NCBI GenBank assembly: GCA_023653785.1
Contig: JAMKCH010005428.1
Coordinates: forward strand, 46,297 to 110,296
Reading direction: 5' to 3'
Length of the DNA: 64,000 nt
From: Ophioderma brevispina
Taxonomy: Eukaryota; Echinodermata; Ophiuroidea; Amphilepidida; Ophiodermatidae
Both the position numbers and the translations under genes were made by a program. Shown here piece after piece: positions 1-12,751 of the stretch (position 1 is its first letter; the number at the start of each line of letters is the position of its first letter). The notes beneath the pieces are model-generated. The model was not told the DNA's origin, did no database searches, and worked only from the letters and a program-made list of their open reading frames with translations.

Positions 1-354
1 AAAAATGCACCATTTTTTTGTTTAATAACATTTTAGCAAATAAAATACAAATTGTAATTCATAAATTAAATTATTTAAGGGTTATATGGAAAAATATTAA
101 CTTGACTTTACCTTTTTTACGCTAAAATTGATAATATCCACCGTGTTATTATTTATGACATGAACATCAACTGTTCCGCTAGAAATTGCTCCACACGGGA
201 GCAGAGGAGGCCATACACAACAATAATAAACTAACTGGTATTGATATTGTTACACTAAGTAACCATGGTAACATTTAAACACGTATTATTTTTGATGTGA
301 TTTTGTAGAAATCAGAAAATATTAATTTTTTTCCTAAAATTTTTCAAATTTTTT
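1..354. other. AT-rich DNA, no gene seen
   Basis: No reading frame or repeat structure that I recognise. The stretch is AT-rich and runs into the T-rich tract that follows. Confidence 0.5.
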
Positions 355-410
355 TCTTCATTTTTTTTTTTTATTTATTTTTTTTATTTATTTATTTATT
401 TTTTTTTACT
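355..410. repeat. T-rich low-complexity tract (TTTA)n
   Basis: Runs of T with interspersed TTTA units, seen directly. It is simple sequence without coding potential. Confidence 0.85.
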
Positions 411-570
411 GCGTCATTTTTTTCTGCCGGCCGTGATTTTTTTCTGGGAGCGGCGCTCCCGTGCTCCCGTGGATTTCGAAGCCCTGTTGAAAACAATTCA
501 ATATCGTTCCATAAGGAACAGGCTTTAGGTTTTGTTGGTGCTGGCGATTGTTATTTATGCTATTAATTGA

Positions 571-630
571 TTTTGTTGTTGTTGTGTTGTTGTTGTTGTT
601 GTTGTTGTTGTTGTGTTGTTGTTGTTGTTG

Positions 631-684
<54 letters not shown>

Positions 685-765
685 GTTGTTGTTGTTGATG
701 TTGTGTTGTTGCTGTTGCTGTTTCTGTTGTTGTTGCTGATTTTGTTGCTGTTTGTTTTTGTTGTT
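571..765. repeat. (TTG)n / (CAA)n trinucleotide microsatellite
   Basis: Nearly uninterrupted TTG units over about 195 bp, with occasional frame-shifting units (TTGTG) and single-base changes (GCTG, GATG). Because the unit is three bases, every frame is open and translates as poly-Gln, poly-Asn or poly-Thr on the minus strand and poly-Val, poly-Leu or poly-Cys on the plus strand. The TTGTG interruptions shift the frame between homopolymers, which argues against selection for a protein. Confidence 0.95.
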
Positions 766-2660
766 AATCTTTCTGTATGGCAAGGTACGCATACGGTAAT
801 ATAGCCATAGATAATGGGCCATAACATACAAAATTGTTGTTAAATTTCTTTACCATTTTGAAAATTTTAAATATACAATTGACCATTATAACCAGTTAAC
901 TTCTCAAGAAAGTGATAATGCGTGTACGCCACATTAAAGTATATGTATCAATAAACATTATCGCCAGCATATGTTTACCTGAGTTATATTCTGATCTCCA
1001 TGCAAATTTTATGATCAATTGATCATGCGTTCTAGGGCTAATAAATAAACGAGAAGGTTTGTTAATTTTTCAAACTCATCACAGAATTTCATTGACCCAG
1101 TATCATCATCTGGAAGCGCATGCAAGCAGCTGCCAAAAGGGCAACCAAACGGCGGAAATTCGAGGAGGGGAATATATCATGGAACGAGGTTTAGACTGCC
1201 ATATGCATTCTGTGTAATTCCAGGAAGGAATGGTATGGTAATAAAATTAACATTAGTCTAACGTTTGCCCATTTTGCTAAATAGCCTTGTCCAGAAACCT
1301 AGATTTTTCCCGTAGTGAGTTGAAATTTTGAGACCAAAGAAAGAAAACCCTTCACTAAGCCCAGTAACCCCTCTTATTTTAAAGTTCGTTGCAATTTTTT
1401 TTTTGTTTTTTATGTTTTTTTTTTCTTAAATACCTCTAGGTAAAATTTCAGCCTTTATTTCAAGTTTTTAAAACATGCAAGAGTCCTTTTGTTGTGACAG
1501 TAACGTTGGTTTATGTATGTGTTTGTTGGAGCTTTACTTGTATGTTGTGCGTATGTTGTGTGTTGGTTGTTTTGTTAGGCTTTGGTGGGTGATATGAATG
1601 TATATTTTATAAATGTGTGTAACATTGATGTACAATGAGAAGTTACAAGTAGTGTGAGCACAAGAAAAATTCACAACCAACTCACAAATTTACTCTAGAA
1701 GCTGATACGTTTCGTGCTATATGGCATACGGGCCACACACCTTACTTTTCATCATCATTCGTTTCCATATTCAAAAGACACTTTCAGTCACTCGGAAGAG
1801 TTTGGCCTGAAAAAGAGAGATACGTATAGAGCAAGTAACTTTTGTTTGCAAATCAATATTTTGAAGCAATATCGTTCAAATGCAATATTTTCAGCATTGC
1901 AATGGGGAGGTAAAAGAATCAGTTCCAAACTGAGCATACACTCTTAAAAAGAAGGGTCAATATGGGATTACACTTATAACTGTGAGTAAATCTTACCCCC
2001 ACAAGCGTAAGGTGGTACTCCATTTTGATTAAAGCTTTAACTCAACCACTCTTAATGTCATCCCCATGTAACTTTTGGCTTATTTTTTAGGTGTACAATA
2101 ATCTTATAATATCGCACTATTTTACATTTACACTGTCTACACATCCTACCATTAAATTAATGAAACAGGCCACCCTATTTAAAAAATGGTTTCCGACTGA
2201 AATTTTAATCTGGCATTCCGGATGACCCTCTACATGATTCCGCTTCCCTCTTCCCTTGCTCAGTGCTGTTTTAATTTGGTAAAATCAGTTTCAGCGTATT
2301 TTCTCTCGAATAGGTTTTAGCTTTCTATCATGCAACTCAAGTAAAACCGCGAAGAACCCCAAAGAAAAAAAACGTAAAGATACAAGGATAGTGACATAGC
2401 TGTAAGCGCATCATTTGTGAGGGTACACAAGGGATAATAGAAAATAACAAGTCCAGCGATTTGCTCCGGTTAGTTTTAGGGTCAATGGGCGCTAAGGTGT
2501 TGCTCTGTAAATGAATAGAGGTTGACCTACGGGGATTAGGGCCAGGATAAACAAGCACCGAAATATTTAACCCAAACATTGATTTTAATCGTCATATGCA
2601 GACCATCACGAACACAACGCCTTTGGATTATGTTTTTGTAACTGCGATTGTTATTAGGGA
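766..2660. other. No gene recognised
   Basis: About 1.9 kb of AT-rich sequence with short unrelated open frames only. T tracts occur near 1395-1430. I see no splice-site-flanked coding pattern, RNA gene or paired termini. Confidence 0.4.
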
Positions 2661-3352
2661 GAAGATATGCTTAAATGTTTAGGAGTATACCCGTCGTTTA
2701 CAGGAGTTCGTTTCTTTTTTGTCGTGTCCCCTTTTTCTGTTTTCGTCTTCGTTGTTTTTCTCCTTTTTATGGTGAATCGGTATCTCAACCTGTCATGGAA
2801 GACAAACCTTTCCTCATTTATTTTCCGACTCCATCTGAATATTGGAAATTACCTTATACAAAGCCTCATGCTAGAAATTCGCTGATCAACGAAACAAACT
2901 AAAGTTTCTAAACTGTACGCTCTTAGCTCCACCTTAACTTCATTACTAAGATGGGTAACGCGTTATGAAAACAACACAGTATCTTAATACTTTGTGACTC
3001 GTTATATAAAACAGTATCGATGCAGGGTTGACGATCCTTATCTAGTGTCCCTAATTCAACAAAGCGGTTATCAACCCACAGTGGCTTTCCCTTCATCGCG
3101 ATCAACAATGGTTAACATTTGCGGCACATACCCACCTCTACCCAATACACCTTTCCAGTTTGACCGAATCTGTATACCCTCCTATTGGCCCTTGGACGAT
3201 TGCTTTGTACTCACCAATTTGGTGTCATACATTTGATTTGGCATCCAACGAATTGATAGATTGTTCGGAGCTGGGGCAAAAATGAATGTTGTGCCAAAAC
3301 ATTTCACTCCCCCCCCAAAAACCACACCAAAAATCATACTACTCCCCGACTC

Positions 3353-3814
3353 CGACTACGGCGGTCCGGTAGTATTCCCCACGGTGGTAGTCTGTTCCGC
3401 AACTGGCGAAACTAGGATCTAAATTGGTAATACGCGAGAGATTAACGTTCTCAGTGGCTCATAGAGAGTGTGTGTAAATGAAAACACTAAATCTCAAATA
3501 TCTCGAAAAACGAGGGGGGGGGCGTCTCTATGAATTTTTTGCATCAGAGGTCCGTTAGCTTTGTTTTGGTTTGAGCATATGTTATCGTAGTTTGGGTCTG
3601 AACCGTAAACCTAGCGAGAAAATTTAACATTTTTATCGGGTAGTTCGGTGCTCACAACAGAAAAGTGAACACGCAATCGCTAACGGTGTACCCATTTTTA
3701 TCCACAATGCCTTTCGATTATTTTTCCAGTCTTGACATTTTCAACGCGGGTTTCAATTTATGCCAACTTTGTTTTTTAGAACAGATTACGTACTTACCGG
3801 ACCGCCGTAGCCGC
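3353..3814. repeat. Inverted repeat, 16 bp exact arms about 425 bp apart
   Basis: CTACGGCGGTCCGGTA at 3357-3372 recurs as its exact reverse complement at 3795-3810, and the match extends imperfectly for several bases on both sides. The right arm lies in the degraded RT remnant where the YVDD motif would be, so the left arm may be an inverted partial copy of the same piece. Confidence 0.75.
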
Positions 3815-3945
3815 CCACATAACGTTTCCATGCGCGGTGGATTAGGTGCTGTCGAAAGGCTTCCTTGCTCAAAGACTCCCATAAACAGGTTAGCAACTGG
3901 TGGGAAAACTGGAGGCCCCATTGTTAGTTTGGGAGTATACTTAGG
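3718..3945 (-). pseudogene. Penelope-like reverse transcriptase remnant
   Basis: Read on the minus strand, the frame opening at 3921 contains GPPVFPPVANLFM, then FEQGSLSTAPNPPR. This fits the conserved RT block of Penelope-like elements, where a GSP-x-SP-xx-AN-xx-M motif is followed by a TAP-x-PPR stretch and then W-x-RYVDD. After PPR the reading shifts frame and gives WKRYV followed by Gly-rich residues, so the catalytic aspartates are missing. No intact polymerase is possible. Flanking frames between 2.6 and 3.7 kb could be more of the element, but I could not match them. The short match and high divergence leave some chance that this is another RT class. Confidence 0.55.
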
Positions 3946-4860
3946 GCGCCTTCAACATGAAGGTAGGATTATCGGCTACGGCCTTCATGCCCAGATCTTT
4001 GTTTGAAATTTCTCATTAAATGTTGGTAATGGTGAAAGAACATGGTGTGCCAAATTTTTAATTTTTTCCAACAAGGCGTTTTCGAGATTTGTCACATATG
4101 TTTTTTCATTCCCAGTATACTTTGTGCAGGGACTGATTTCGGCAGTATAGAAAATGACCAAAATGAGGCAATTTTGGAAAACTACACATTTTATTTCAAG
4201 TATTTTCTCAAGTAATTGAATGAGTTATAAGATTGGTGTTTATTTTAATGGTTAAAGAAATATCCAAAATCCCTCCAAATGTTTTTTATTTTTGCTGTGT
4301 GTCATCAAAACAAAGGACAGGTGGGTTCGCAACAACCTTTTTGTTGAAGTATTTCTAGAAACTGAAGTATCCACTTTTCTTTCATAATTTTTTCCTAAAG
4401 AACTACCACTCCCCTTGTGCTTATAAGGTGTCCATAATGAGGAAATCCATTTAGAAAATTCCTCACGTTAGATTTTGCAGATTGAGTGTTTCTATATTTG
4501 AAATAATAGGTGTTTTGTAATTTTTCTAATTTATTTTTCCCTAAACATATTTTTCTAAAAAATAACACTTGATTCAAAAAAGCAACCGTGAGATTTTAAG
4601 GTAGTTTGCTTATCACACATCCCGGATTTTCAGCTTAAAAAAAAGCAACCTTCCATTTAGCCTGGGAAAAATTATTATTGTAAAATTAGGGAATTTTTTA
4701 AAATAAAATCAAAAACACTAAAATCACTATCACGCGTCTTGAAACTGCAAAAATTGGGATGAGAGTTCAAATCCTTACCATAGTCAAGGTTGGAGTAAAT
4801 TGATGTAGGTGTTTTGAGATTTTATGTCATTTTTCTGTAAACCATTTTATCCGATGAGCC
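3946..4860. other. No gene recognised
   Basis: AT-rich sequence with only short, unrelated frames. Nothing identifiable. Confidence 0.4.
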
Positions 4861-5160
4861 TACCTGGTACCACCCTAAGCCAAAAAACGTTCTCCTTTCC
4901 ATTCTGTGAACGTTTTCCTCGAACGTTTTCTAGACGATTTACTGTGGAAGTTCCAAACGTTGTAAGACGTCATGTAGAAACGTTTCGAAAACGTTATGGA
5001 GAACGTCCAAACGTTAAAAAATTTCCATTAAAGTCCTAATTAAATCCTAATTTAATGAAAAAAATAATCGCTGTTATGTTTCGGACGTGTTATTGCAAGG
5101 TTTAAACACATTGATACTTTGCACTTGATACTCTCGATAATACAGAACTTGTATCACTTA

Positions 5161-5238
5161 CCTGGTGTGGGAGTACAACTTGTTGCCTTCGCATGGAAAG
5201 CTAAACCCTTATCCACTACACCAGCTATCCGACTGGGT
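5161..5238 (-). other. tRNA-like sequence, probable SINE head or tRNA pseudogene
   Basis: On the minus strand, TAGCTGGTGTAGTGGATAAGG resembles the A-box and D-arm of a tRNA. About 30 bases later, AGTTGTACTCCCAC looks like a decayed B-box/T-arm (canonical GGTTCRANTCC). The spacing fits a tRNA, but the B-box lacks the TTCRA core and the acceptor stem does not pair cleanly. A functional tRNA is unlikely. It lies inside the AACGTTTT element. Confidence 0.4.
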
Positions 5239-5754
5239 TTTAATAGGTTAATTTATATTTATATAGCCTAAAAGTTTAGCGGGCGTGTGTTTGAACTATT
5301 TTTCCAAATATTAAGATATAATTTTATAACCTAACTTTTAGTAGAGACAAATACACTTGTTACCTTACCTACAACCCGCTTAACCCTAACTCTATAATGT
5401 CACATGGTGACGTTTTATTAAAACGTTTGCAAAACGTCTCGCAAACGGTGACTAGCTTAAAACCTATTTACCGTTTTGGAAGCTTTTGTTTTTAGGCAAT
5501 TTCCATGAATTATAAACAAACTACGTTACATGAATTTGATAAACTAGCCAATGCCATTATATACGAAGTTCGGAAAAATTTCTCAGAACATGTCGATAAA
5601 CGAAAAGTTTTAATGAACTTACCAAAATTTGTTTTTAAAAAATTAACATTCTGGCAAGGACGTTTTATGTACTCGCATAGCCACCCCAAGTACAAGGCAC
5701 ATGAACTAATAAAACATCGAAACGGTGAAAGAACCACTGATTACACACAAGTCT

Positions 5755-6236
5755 ATGGGACGCTGTCCATTTTAAAAACCAGGAGTCCTGAGGACAATGA
5801 AACGTTGAACTTAGTGTCCTCGGACCTCCAGACTTAAACCTTAGTGTCCGGCGGACAAATAACAATTCAGCACACACAGTCCCATGGGACACCTCCATTT
5901 AATACCAGGAGTTCCAGGACAATGAAATATATTACGTGGCATCCTCCGACGTACTCTCACTTAAATGTTCCGACCTGACAAAACACAAATTATAACACAC
6001 AGTTCTATGGGACGTTCTAATTTAAACCAGGATCCTAGGACAATGAGACATAAAACATTGTAATCCGTCGGGACTCTGGACACTTAAACCGTATGGTCCG
6101 GCGGACCAAAACGACTTAACCAAAGTACTATGGGACGCTCCAGTTTAAAACCAGGGGTCCAGGACAATGAAACACATCAGACTCCAGTATTTAAAAACCT
6201 TAGTGTCCGACGGACACTAAAACGACCGGACGCTCT
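5755..6236. repeat. Minisatellite, four diverged units of about 123-129 bp
   Basis: ATGGGAC begins units at 5755, 5884, 6007 and 6130. Each unit continues with a TTTAAA-CCAGG-GTCC-AGGACAATGA segment, and units 1, 3 and 4 have a GTCCG-CGGAC palindromic segment near the end (diverged in unit 2). The units have drifted by substitutions and small gaps. The last unit is cut short. Confidence 0.9.
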
Positions 6237-7635
6237 AAAATCTGACAAACGGTTTCTTTTAAGGTCTTACTAAAAACCAACAGGATATACTTAATTACTG
6301 AGACGAGTGATCCCTAATACGAAATTGGAAGCAAGGCTGTGATCCATCGTTAACAGCTCGAGCGTATCGAACCGCGTCTGGTTGCGGCTTGCAATGACTT
6401 GGCTCACTGCGGCGCTGTGAGCGCCCTAGGTTTTTTCTTTGAGCTTGGTATCCTGCACATCAGCCATTTTACACCCAAGTTTTTTTGTGGCTTCAATTCA
6501 GACATAACAAGAATATACTCGTTTCTTAAAGAGGCAGTTCACATTAAACACTTTATGGGTTTTGCTAGTCATCAATAGCTTCCATTTTCATAAGACTGAA
6601 GTCAGAATATACAAAATCCTACCAAATTAGATTCTGTTCTGGTTCAAAAAATCTGAGTTTGCGGAATAAACTGGCCCAAGTTTTTTTCATTCTCGTGAAA
6701 CTGAAAGATAGAATTCACATTTTAGATATCTCAGTATATTTTGAAGACATCCAAGAATGTCTTTAATATACACTGAAATTTGAGGCAAATGCTACGAAAC
6801 GTCGACCGTTGAGTTGGGGGGAAAAACAAAATTGGGGGCAATTTCAAATCATTCATGGCCTTATGCAACGTCATTAAGTACTAAACTGTGTTCAAGACTT
6901 TAAAGAAATAACCCTCACGTTTTAGCACCATTTATTTCAAATAGCCCGACCAAACTCAGAACCTAAACTTGAGGCTATATATCGCATTGTATTGAATACG
7001 ATCACTGCTTCTCGATCAGTCGAGGGATTCGTTGAATTTAACTACAATACCGTACCAGACACTGGACGCCTGCAAACAATCCATTGCTACTTGCTTTTTC
7101 TCAATCCCTCAGGTATACTCGTCTCACAGCTTATTATAACGTAATTTAATACTTCGGAAAATTACGTCCTTAACGTTTCAAACAAATCGTTTTGGGAACG
7201 TTGCAAAATAACGTCATATGTCTTGGTTTACTTACAACGTCCCAGAAAACGTTCTCTGAATGTTTCTAAAACATTCCTAGCCTGCAACAACTAAAACAAT
7301 GTTATTTAAGTATAGCGGACTACAAATATCTAGAATCGTGTTTCTTCTTATCTTAGTAAAAACATTCAAAATTCTGCAATGTAACCAAATCATAACGTAT
7401 TATAAACGTCGTAAAAATACGTTCCTAAAACGTTCCATAAATACGTTTTAAGAAGTTGCAAAATAGGGCCAATGGTTATGTTTATTTGAATAACGTACAG
7501 AAATGTTTTGGGTGGTCTAGAAACGTTTTTAGAACGTTTTCTGAACGTTTCTAAAGGACAAATAATTTTTAGTTTTTTTAAAAAATCTGAACCTGGGCAA
7601 AACGTTTTCTGAACGTTTTGTATTTGCTGGTAACC

Positions 7636-8927
7636 TATCCTCCGAATGCCTAGTGGCACATAAAGGGCACCACCGAATAGCTCCATCCCTTTTCCTCGAT
7701 TTGCTTTGTCATCTCAAGTGCGTCACCATGATGTTTTTTTCGGTCTACCGCGTTTTCTTTTCCCCGCCGGTGGCAGTCAGAGCTTTGTATTTAAATGCTC
7801 TAAATCCATCCCCCCCTCTCAAAGGTATGCCCAATTAATTCCATCTGCTTTTTCATTATTATAGTACTCATAGTTCCGTTCCAGTCTTGTATAAACAAGC
7901 TCTTAATTGCTACCGTGATCTTGACATGTTATTTTTCATTCCTTTTTTTATAATTGAGCATTCCTCTCGACACCCTTTGTCATCTTCCAAATTCAGATCC
8001 ATATATAAAAGTACTGAAAACACTAACGATTTTTACAGTTTGAGTTCTCCTTCTTGTTCTTTCATCTCTGTTGCTGTTTCATACGTTGTTGAGCTGTTTA
8101 AATAACATTTCTTCGTTTGCATTTTGTTTTTCAATATCACCATTCCAACCACCATATTTTGTTATATTAGCTCCGAGATACCACACAAATTGATTGACAA
8201 TCTTCTACGGGTTCCCATCGATGTTTTCCAATTTTTCTTGGCAAATTTATTATCATTGGTTTTTGGCTTCTGTGGAATTCCTTTCAGGCCAAGTCGCATA
8301 TAACTGTCATGTTTTGTTTCGTGTATGTGTTTGTTTTGTGGATGCCATCTCTCCTGCATAGCAAGTCATCCAATTTTCATGTAAACTGCCACCTAATTCC
8401 AGCTTCACAACTGACATTGCGTAAAGTACGAATTGGTTTAAACAAAACCACAGCTCCTTTTTCCAAACGTCAAGCGCCTGTCAATCATTCTCGTCATCTT
8501 CGATCAAGTCAATAGCAACATCAATGGCAAGTTCAAAATACAGATATGACTTCTTAAATCGAAAGATACCACCATCTCCGAGTCTTTGAGGGTCAGAGTA
8601 GATATGAATGAAGCGAAGTCTCGCAATCGTTGTCAGTGGTTGTAGTATGTTGGTCAATGCCTTGTGATGACGTAACGCAGGGACCAGGAGGAACCAACTT
8701 TGTGAATCTTGGTAGGTAATCGAACTTATAGGGGCTTGACTATTAGAGGGCACCAGCCCCAGTAATTTTGACAGTCCAATGTCGCGTTCGAGTTCTGGGG
8801 TCGGATCGCATTGAGTATGTTGTTCGCTCCCTTTGTTCACTGGTGTACATAAATATCACTAACGTCCTTTTCCTTTCCCGAAAATGACTACCAACCCGAC
8901 GATCACACTTTGCCAAAAAGGAGGGGG
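7636..8927. other. No gene recognised
   Basis: Pyrimidine-rich stretches near 7680-8100 and a 119-codon minus-strand open frame at 8481-8840 that resembles no family I know. No repeat ends seen. Confidence 0.35.
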
Positions 8928-8954
8928 GGGGCATTTTTTTTTTTTTTTTTTTTA
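8926..8954. repeat. G8 followed by a long T run
   Basis: A run of G followed closely by about 22 T. The same purine-to-T change is seen at 14771-14797. Confidence 0.9.
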
Positions 8955-11738
8955 CTTTTTAGATTTTTTTTTAAGACACTATCAGTGATCGACGCCACCC
9001 ACAAGAGTCAAAATATTTGAAATTTGCAGACTAGCTTAAAGGTGAAGGATAAGTCTGTAGAATTCTCATAAGTTTGTTTTTTTATTTTTTCCAAACTGAA
9101 AAAACTAAAAACTAAGATACCCGCCAATATCAAATATATGACTCCCCATTGAATTCGTGTAGTAAAAGTGTCCGAAACGGACAGTTATAACTAAAATATC
9201 CGATTTGTGCCTTATTAGGCCTGCTTTTGGTCCTATCACTTGTATGCTGTTAGGACACCTATAACTGTTACAACATCAAAAACTGATTTTTGATGATGTT
9301 TTCGATTTTCCTTTCTGCTTTAGCAATCACTGATAGTGCTATGCCTCTCTCTTCCCTGGTGTGAAATGGAGATCTGTTTCGACAATGTCAAAATTTAGCG
9401 CGTTTTGGATATTTGTTCATTTTTGCACCATAGCCGCTGACTGAGCCTCTATGGTTGAATTATTTCCATGTGCCTTAAGGATGCTTTGATGATTTCATAC
9501 AAGGCAGCAGAAATAATGGAAAACGCTTTTGATTAAGTGTGGCAAGCGCTATATAAACACTATTAGTTACTTAAAAAACCACTAATAGAAGCGAGTTCTT
9601 CGAAAGCTTTCTCTCGCCGTTGAAGGAATCTGGCCTCGCTGAAACCCTTAGGGTTGCAGTGCATTACGGGTATAATAAACGGGTTAGGTCTAGTTTTACC
9701 TGTTTAAAGGGTTGGCCAGGACACTGTCCTTAAAATACAGCAATGTCATGAGGTAAATCTGTCTATAGAGACGGATTGGGGTCTCGTTTCTTCTGGTACA
9801 ATTTTAATTTTAAAACACACAAAAACTTCACACCACAACATACAACTGATCGTAACATTACAACAGGCCGGGGCCTACAGAATTGAGAGGTACATTGCAC
9901 AGCACATAACATTACAACTGTCATCTATTTATACTCTTCACTGAGCCCACCTGTGGTTTGGGGATTCCCCTAACCGAATGGCTCCGGAAGGGGGTTTTCT
10001 TGTTTTCCAAGAGCTTATCAGCAATTTTAGTCCAATCACATACTATGCTGGAACCAGTGCAGTATGTGACGTCTCATGTTTGACTCAAACTTTTGTGAAT
10101 CGTAAGAACATTCCCAACTAAGTTTGCGTAAATGTACCATCATGTGATAAAACGTTGAGTTTGATATTCTTAACCGCATATCCAATCAATTTGGGCCAGT
10201 TTCCATGTTCCCAATTTTCGAAATTTGATTTTGTTACAGTTACACAGTTATGTTGGTAATTTTACTGTCCTAAGAAACTACACCTGCGATGAGAATGCTC
10301 ACAAATTCTTATTTATCATAAAATAAGCGATCTTGTAATTAGAATTGTTATCCAAATTGGTACTTAACGGCAGATCTTGACATGTTAAGGTTATGTCCGT
10401 CCATTATGATATAGTGAAAGGTTGACCTCAACTGTGACTTGCCTGACAACAAAACAACTAAAGGGATTAGCATAGACACGTACATGGCGCTATTCCGGCT
10501 ATTTCATACTTGGAAGCCGTTTGAATTAATTATCGAGACTCTGATATTCATTATTTTACTTACAATCCTTTCGTTTGCGACACATAGACATTTTAGTTTT
10601 CTAGCCATTTACCATGTCAACCGTTTAAAAATCTCCAAAGTTTTAAAAAAAAAAAAACGCTCTTCAAAAATGTGCTATTAATTGCTTTATATTACCCACA
10701 TTGTATCAAATCAGTATCATAAACTGCAAGATATATTATTTATTAACATAAGTAGTCTACCCTTAAGAACAATTGCATTATGTGTTAGATATAAAAACTA
10801 AAAAGCAACTTGCAAGACTTTCATATTCTCCAGAGTCAACAATAATTCCATTATATCATTTACAGAATGAACTTTATTGACCCTCTACATCGCATGTAAG
10901 ATTTTAAATTATACTTAAAACAGTTCAAAGTTTTGCTGCTGTTAATCACTTGTCTAATTAATGGAAATATCGTTATTCTTTCTATTAAAGTATATCATTA
11001 TATTTCTCGTCTATTGGGTGTGATCAGTATAGCAAATAAGATTGATTCAAAAGACCCACGCTATTTCACAATTTCTACTAACAATCTTGCCTGGTTTGCA
11101 GTTAGCTGCCATATCTAAGGCATCATGCAGTACGAATGCAGTGTTCGACATGCAAAGCTTTCAGCTGAAATCAAAATTTAAAAAGGAAAATTTTTTAAAT
11201 TTGCAAATCGAGGCTTCGTAATATCTCTTCATTTCTGTCACTTTTTCTTTCAAAGTTCCTTCTTACAAGATGGCTTTGACAGATAAGTACTTCTGAAGGC
11301 GGTGTTTTTATTTTTTCTTAAATATAATTTACAGAAAAAAGTAGTTCTTTCGTTGATTGACCTTGGTTGGCTTGACCTCCGTTTAGTTTTCATAGGCAAG
11401 ATTCCTTTTCCAGATTGTTTCGACTTTTTCAGTTATAATCATTCCCTCAGACTGCGCGTACATGGAATACTTAGAGTTCACAACCTTTTAGTGAGGAGCC
11501 TTGACAGAGCCACATCTACTTTAACACATGAATCTTTTATTTTCTCAACACATTCTGCGTGCACACGGATTAATCAATCAGTGTTTATTTATTTTTGGGC
11601 TTGCAGGCGCCGTGCTTGGTTTATGTTGTTGGGTTTTGCTAAAGTTTCTACGAAATAGCCAACTTTGGGGGTGTCTCTAGAAATCGCTCATGGATATTGT
11701 TAAAATATACGATATAAGATTGTAAGATAATATTACAC
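8955..11738. other. No gene recognised
   Basis: About 2.8 kb without coding signal. The tail-like string AAGCGCTATATAAACA at 9545-9560 resembles repeat 3' ends, but no element body could be assigned. Confidence 0.4.
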
Positions 11739-12640
11739 AATTTGTTTATGTAAATATTGGGGATGATAATATAATAAATAGTTCTTATAAAGCGCCTTAA
11801 CCGAAGAAATACGTAAATTACAATACTATATACTGAAAAATTAAATTAATCATCAAGCAAGTTTGAAAAGATGTGTCTTAAGACGCGCCTTACGTGACCC
11901 CCAACAGTCTGGCAATTTTTTAATGTTTAAGGAAGTTTGTTCAAGGAAGTTCGGATGAAGCTTTGCATGCAGATGACCGATGACCATAAGAAAAAGTTGC
12001 AACGGAAGTAGATACGATTTAAAGTCTGACTCAGAGATTTCGAATTATTTTCTGTGTAATTGAAAAATCATCAATGAAACTACAGATAGTACCCTAAAAT
12101 GCACATTCCGAAATTTGAGATGAATCGATTTTCTTTTTGATGCAGTAAACATTTATGTGTAAGTAGTACGTCCCTTAGGATACTGTGTATAACAAAAATT
12201 CCGGATCCGGATTTATAAACAAAGTTGTGATTTTCTATATGAAGAATTCCGATTTAAGCTTAGCAATTTCACACAGTGATTAGTAATAGGACAATCATAT
12301 GTACGATCAAAAACGGCGATTCTTTTTGGAAGTTGAGGCGCCTCCTCAGGAATCTCTGAGTCGCCCTTTAAATTGGTGAAGATGACCGTAAATTGCGAGA
12401 TGGTTTGTATATCTTTATAAGTTCCTGAAGATCATTGGCGCCAAACCATGGATATAAGTTAAAACTAATACTTGTACGTAATGCGAACACTGGGCGGAGC
12501 ACCACTGGCAACCATGCAGTTTTTGAGAACTGGTTGTAATAATTATGTTCACAGGAGTACGAGTTACAAGTCCAGCGACAAAGTTTCGAATTCGCCGTAG
12601 TTTAGCTATGTTTGAATCTGGTAGGCCATAGGGAAGGAGG
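11739..12640 (-). mobile_element. LINE 3' fragment (end of RT domain, CR1/L2/Rex-like group), broken
   Basis: Three blocks typical of the end of a LINE ORF2 can be read in order on the minus strand. At about 12640-12500 it gives YGLPDSNIAKLRRIRN then GLVTRTP, as in the common pattern LYGLP...L.R.QN.AARLVT. At about 12445-12385 it gives NGLAP, then a YxPSRxLRS-like stretch. At about 11960-11855 it gives SRKARLKTHLFKLA, a common LINE ORF2 ending (SRLKTHLFKLAF). The tail after it contains GGCGCTTTATAAG followed by TAT/ATT-rich sequence, as in many LINE tails. Frameshifts and stops separate the blocks. The element is 5' truncated. Confidence 0.75.
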
Positions 12641-12751
12641 CGGAGGAGGTATTAGTATTTAACGACACGTCAACACTATGGTGTCATTTTAGTGTCACGA
12701 AATACTTAATTTCAATTCACTTTAGGGAAGAAAGCCCAGTTTTAGAAGCAG

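Larger units (their letters stand above)
4861..7635. mobile_element. Composite non-autonomous element with AACGTTTT arrays at both ends
   Basis: The left end (TACCTGGTACCACC, then AAAACGTTC) and the reverse complement of the right end (GGTTACCAGCAAATACAAAACG) are similar, suggesting one element of about 2.8 kb. Arrays of ACGTTTT/AAAACGT motifs with variable spacing fill 4880-5030, 5405-5475, 7160-7270 and 7395-7625. The interior holds a tRNA-like stretch and a minisatellite. I see no transposase. Two adjacent elements sharing the array motif would be an alternative. Target-site duplication not resolved. Confidence 0.55.

Noticed and set aside
406..831. Poly-Gln/poly-Asn and poly-Val/Cys open frames
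   Set aside because: They are the frames of a TTG microsatellite, open in all phases; no non-repetitive coding sequence attached.
2667..3236. Several overlapping frames of 60-80 codons
   Set aside because: No motif recognised; may belong to the Penelope-like remnant but cannot be supported.
3790..3810. GGTAAGTA as a splice donor on the minus strand
   Set aside because: It lies in the degraded RT remnant at the shifted YVDD position; no exon chain around it.
5505..5837. 110-codon frame on the plus strand
   Set aside because: It overlaps the AACGTTTT element and runs into the minisatellite; no recognisable domain and no conserved context.
8481..8840. 119-codon minus-strand frame
   Set aside because: No family recognised, no promoter, splice or poly-A context visible; length possible by chance in 64 kb.
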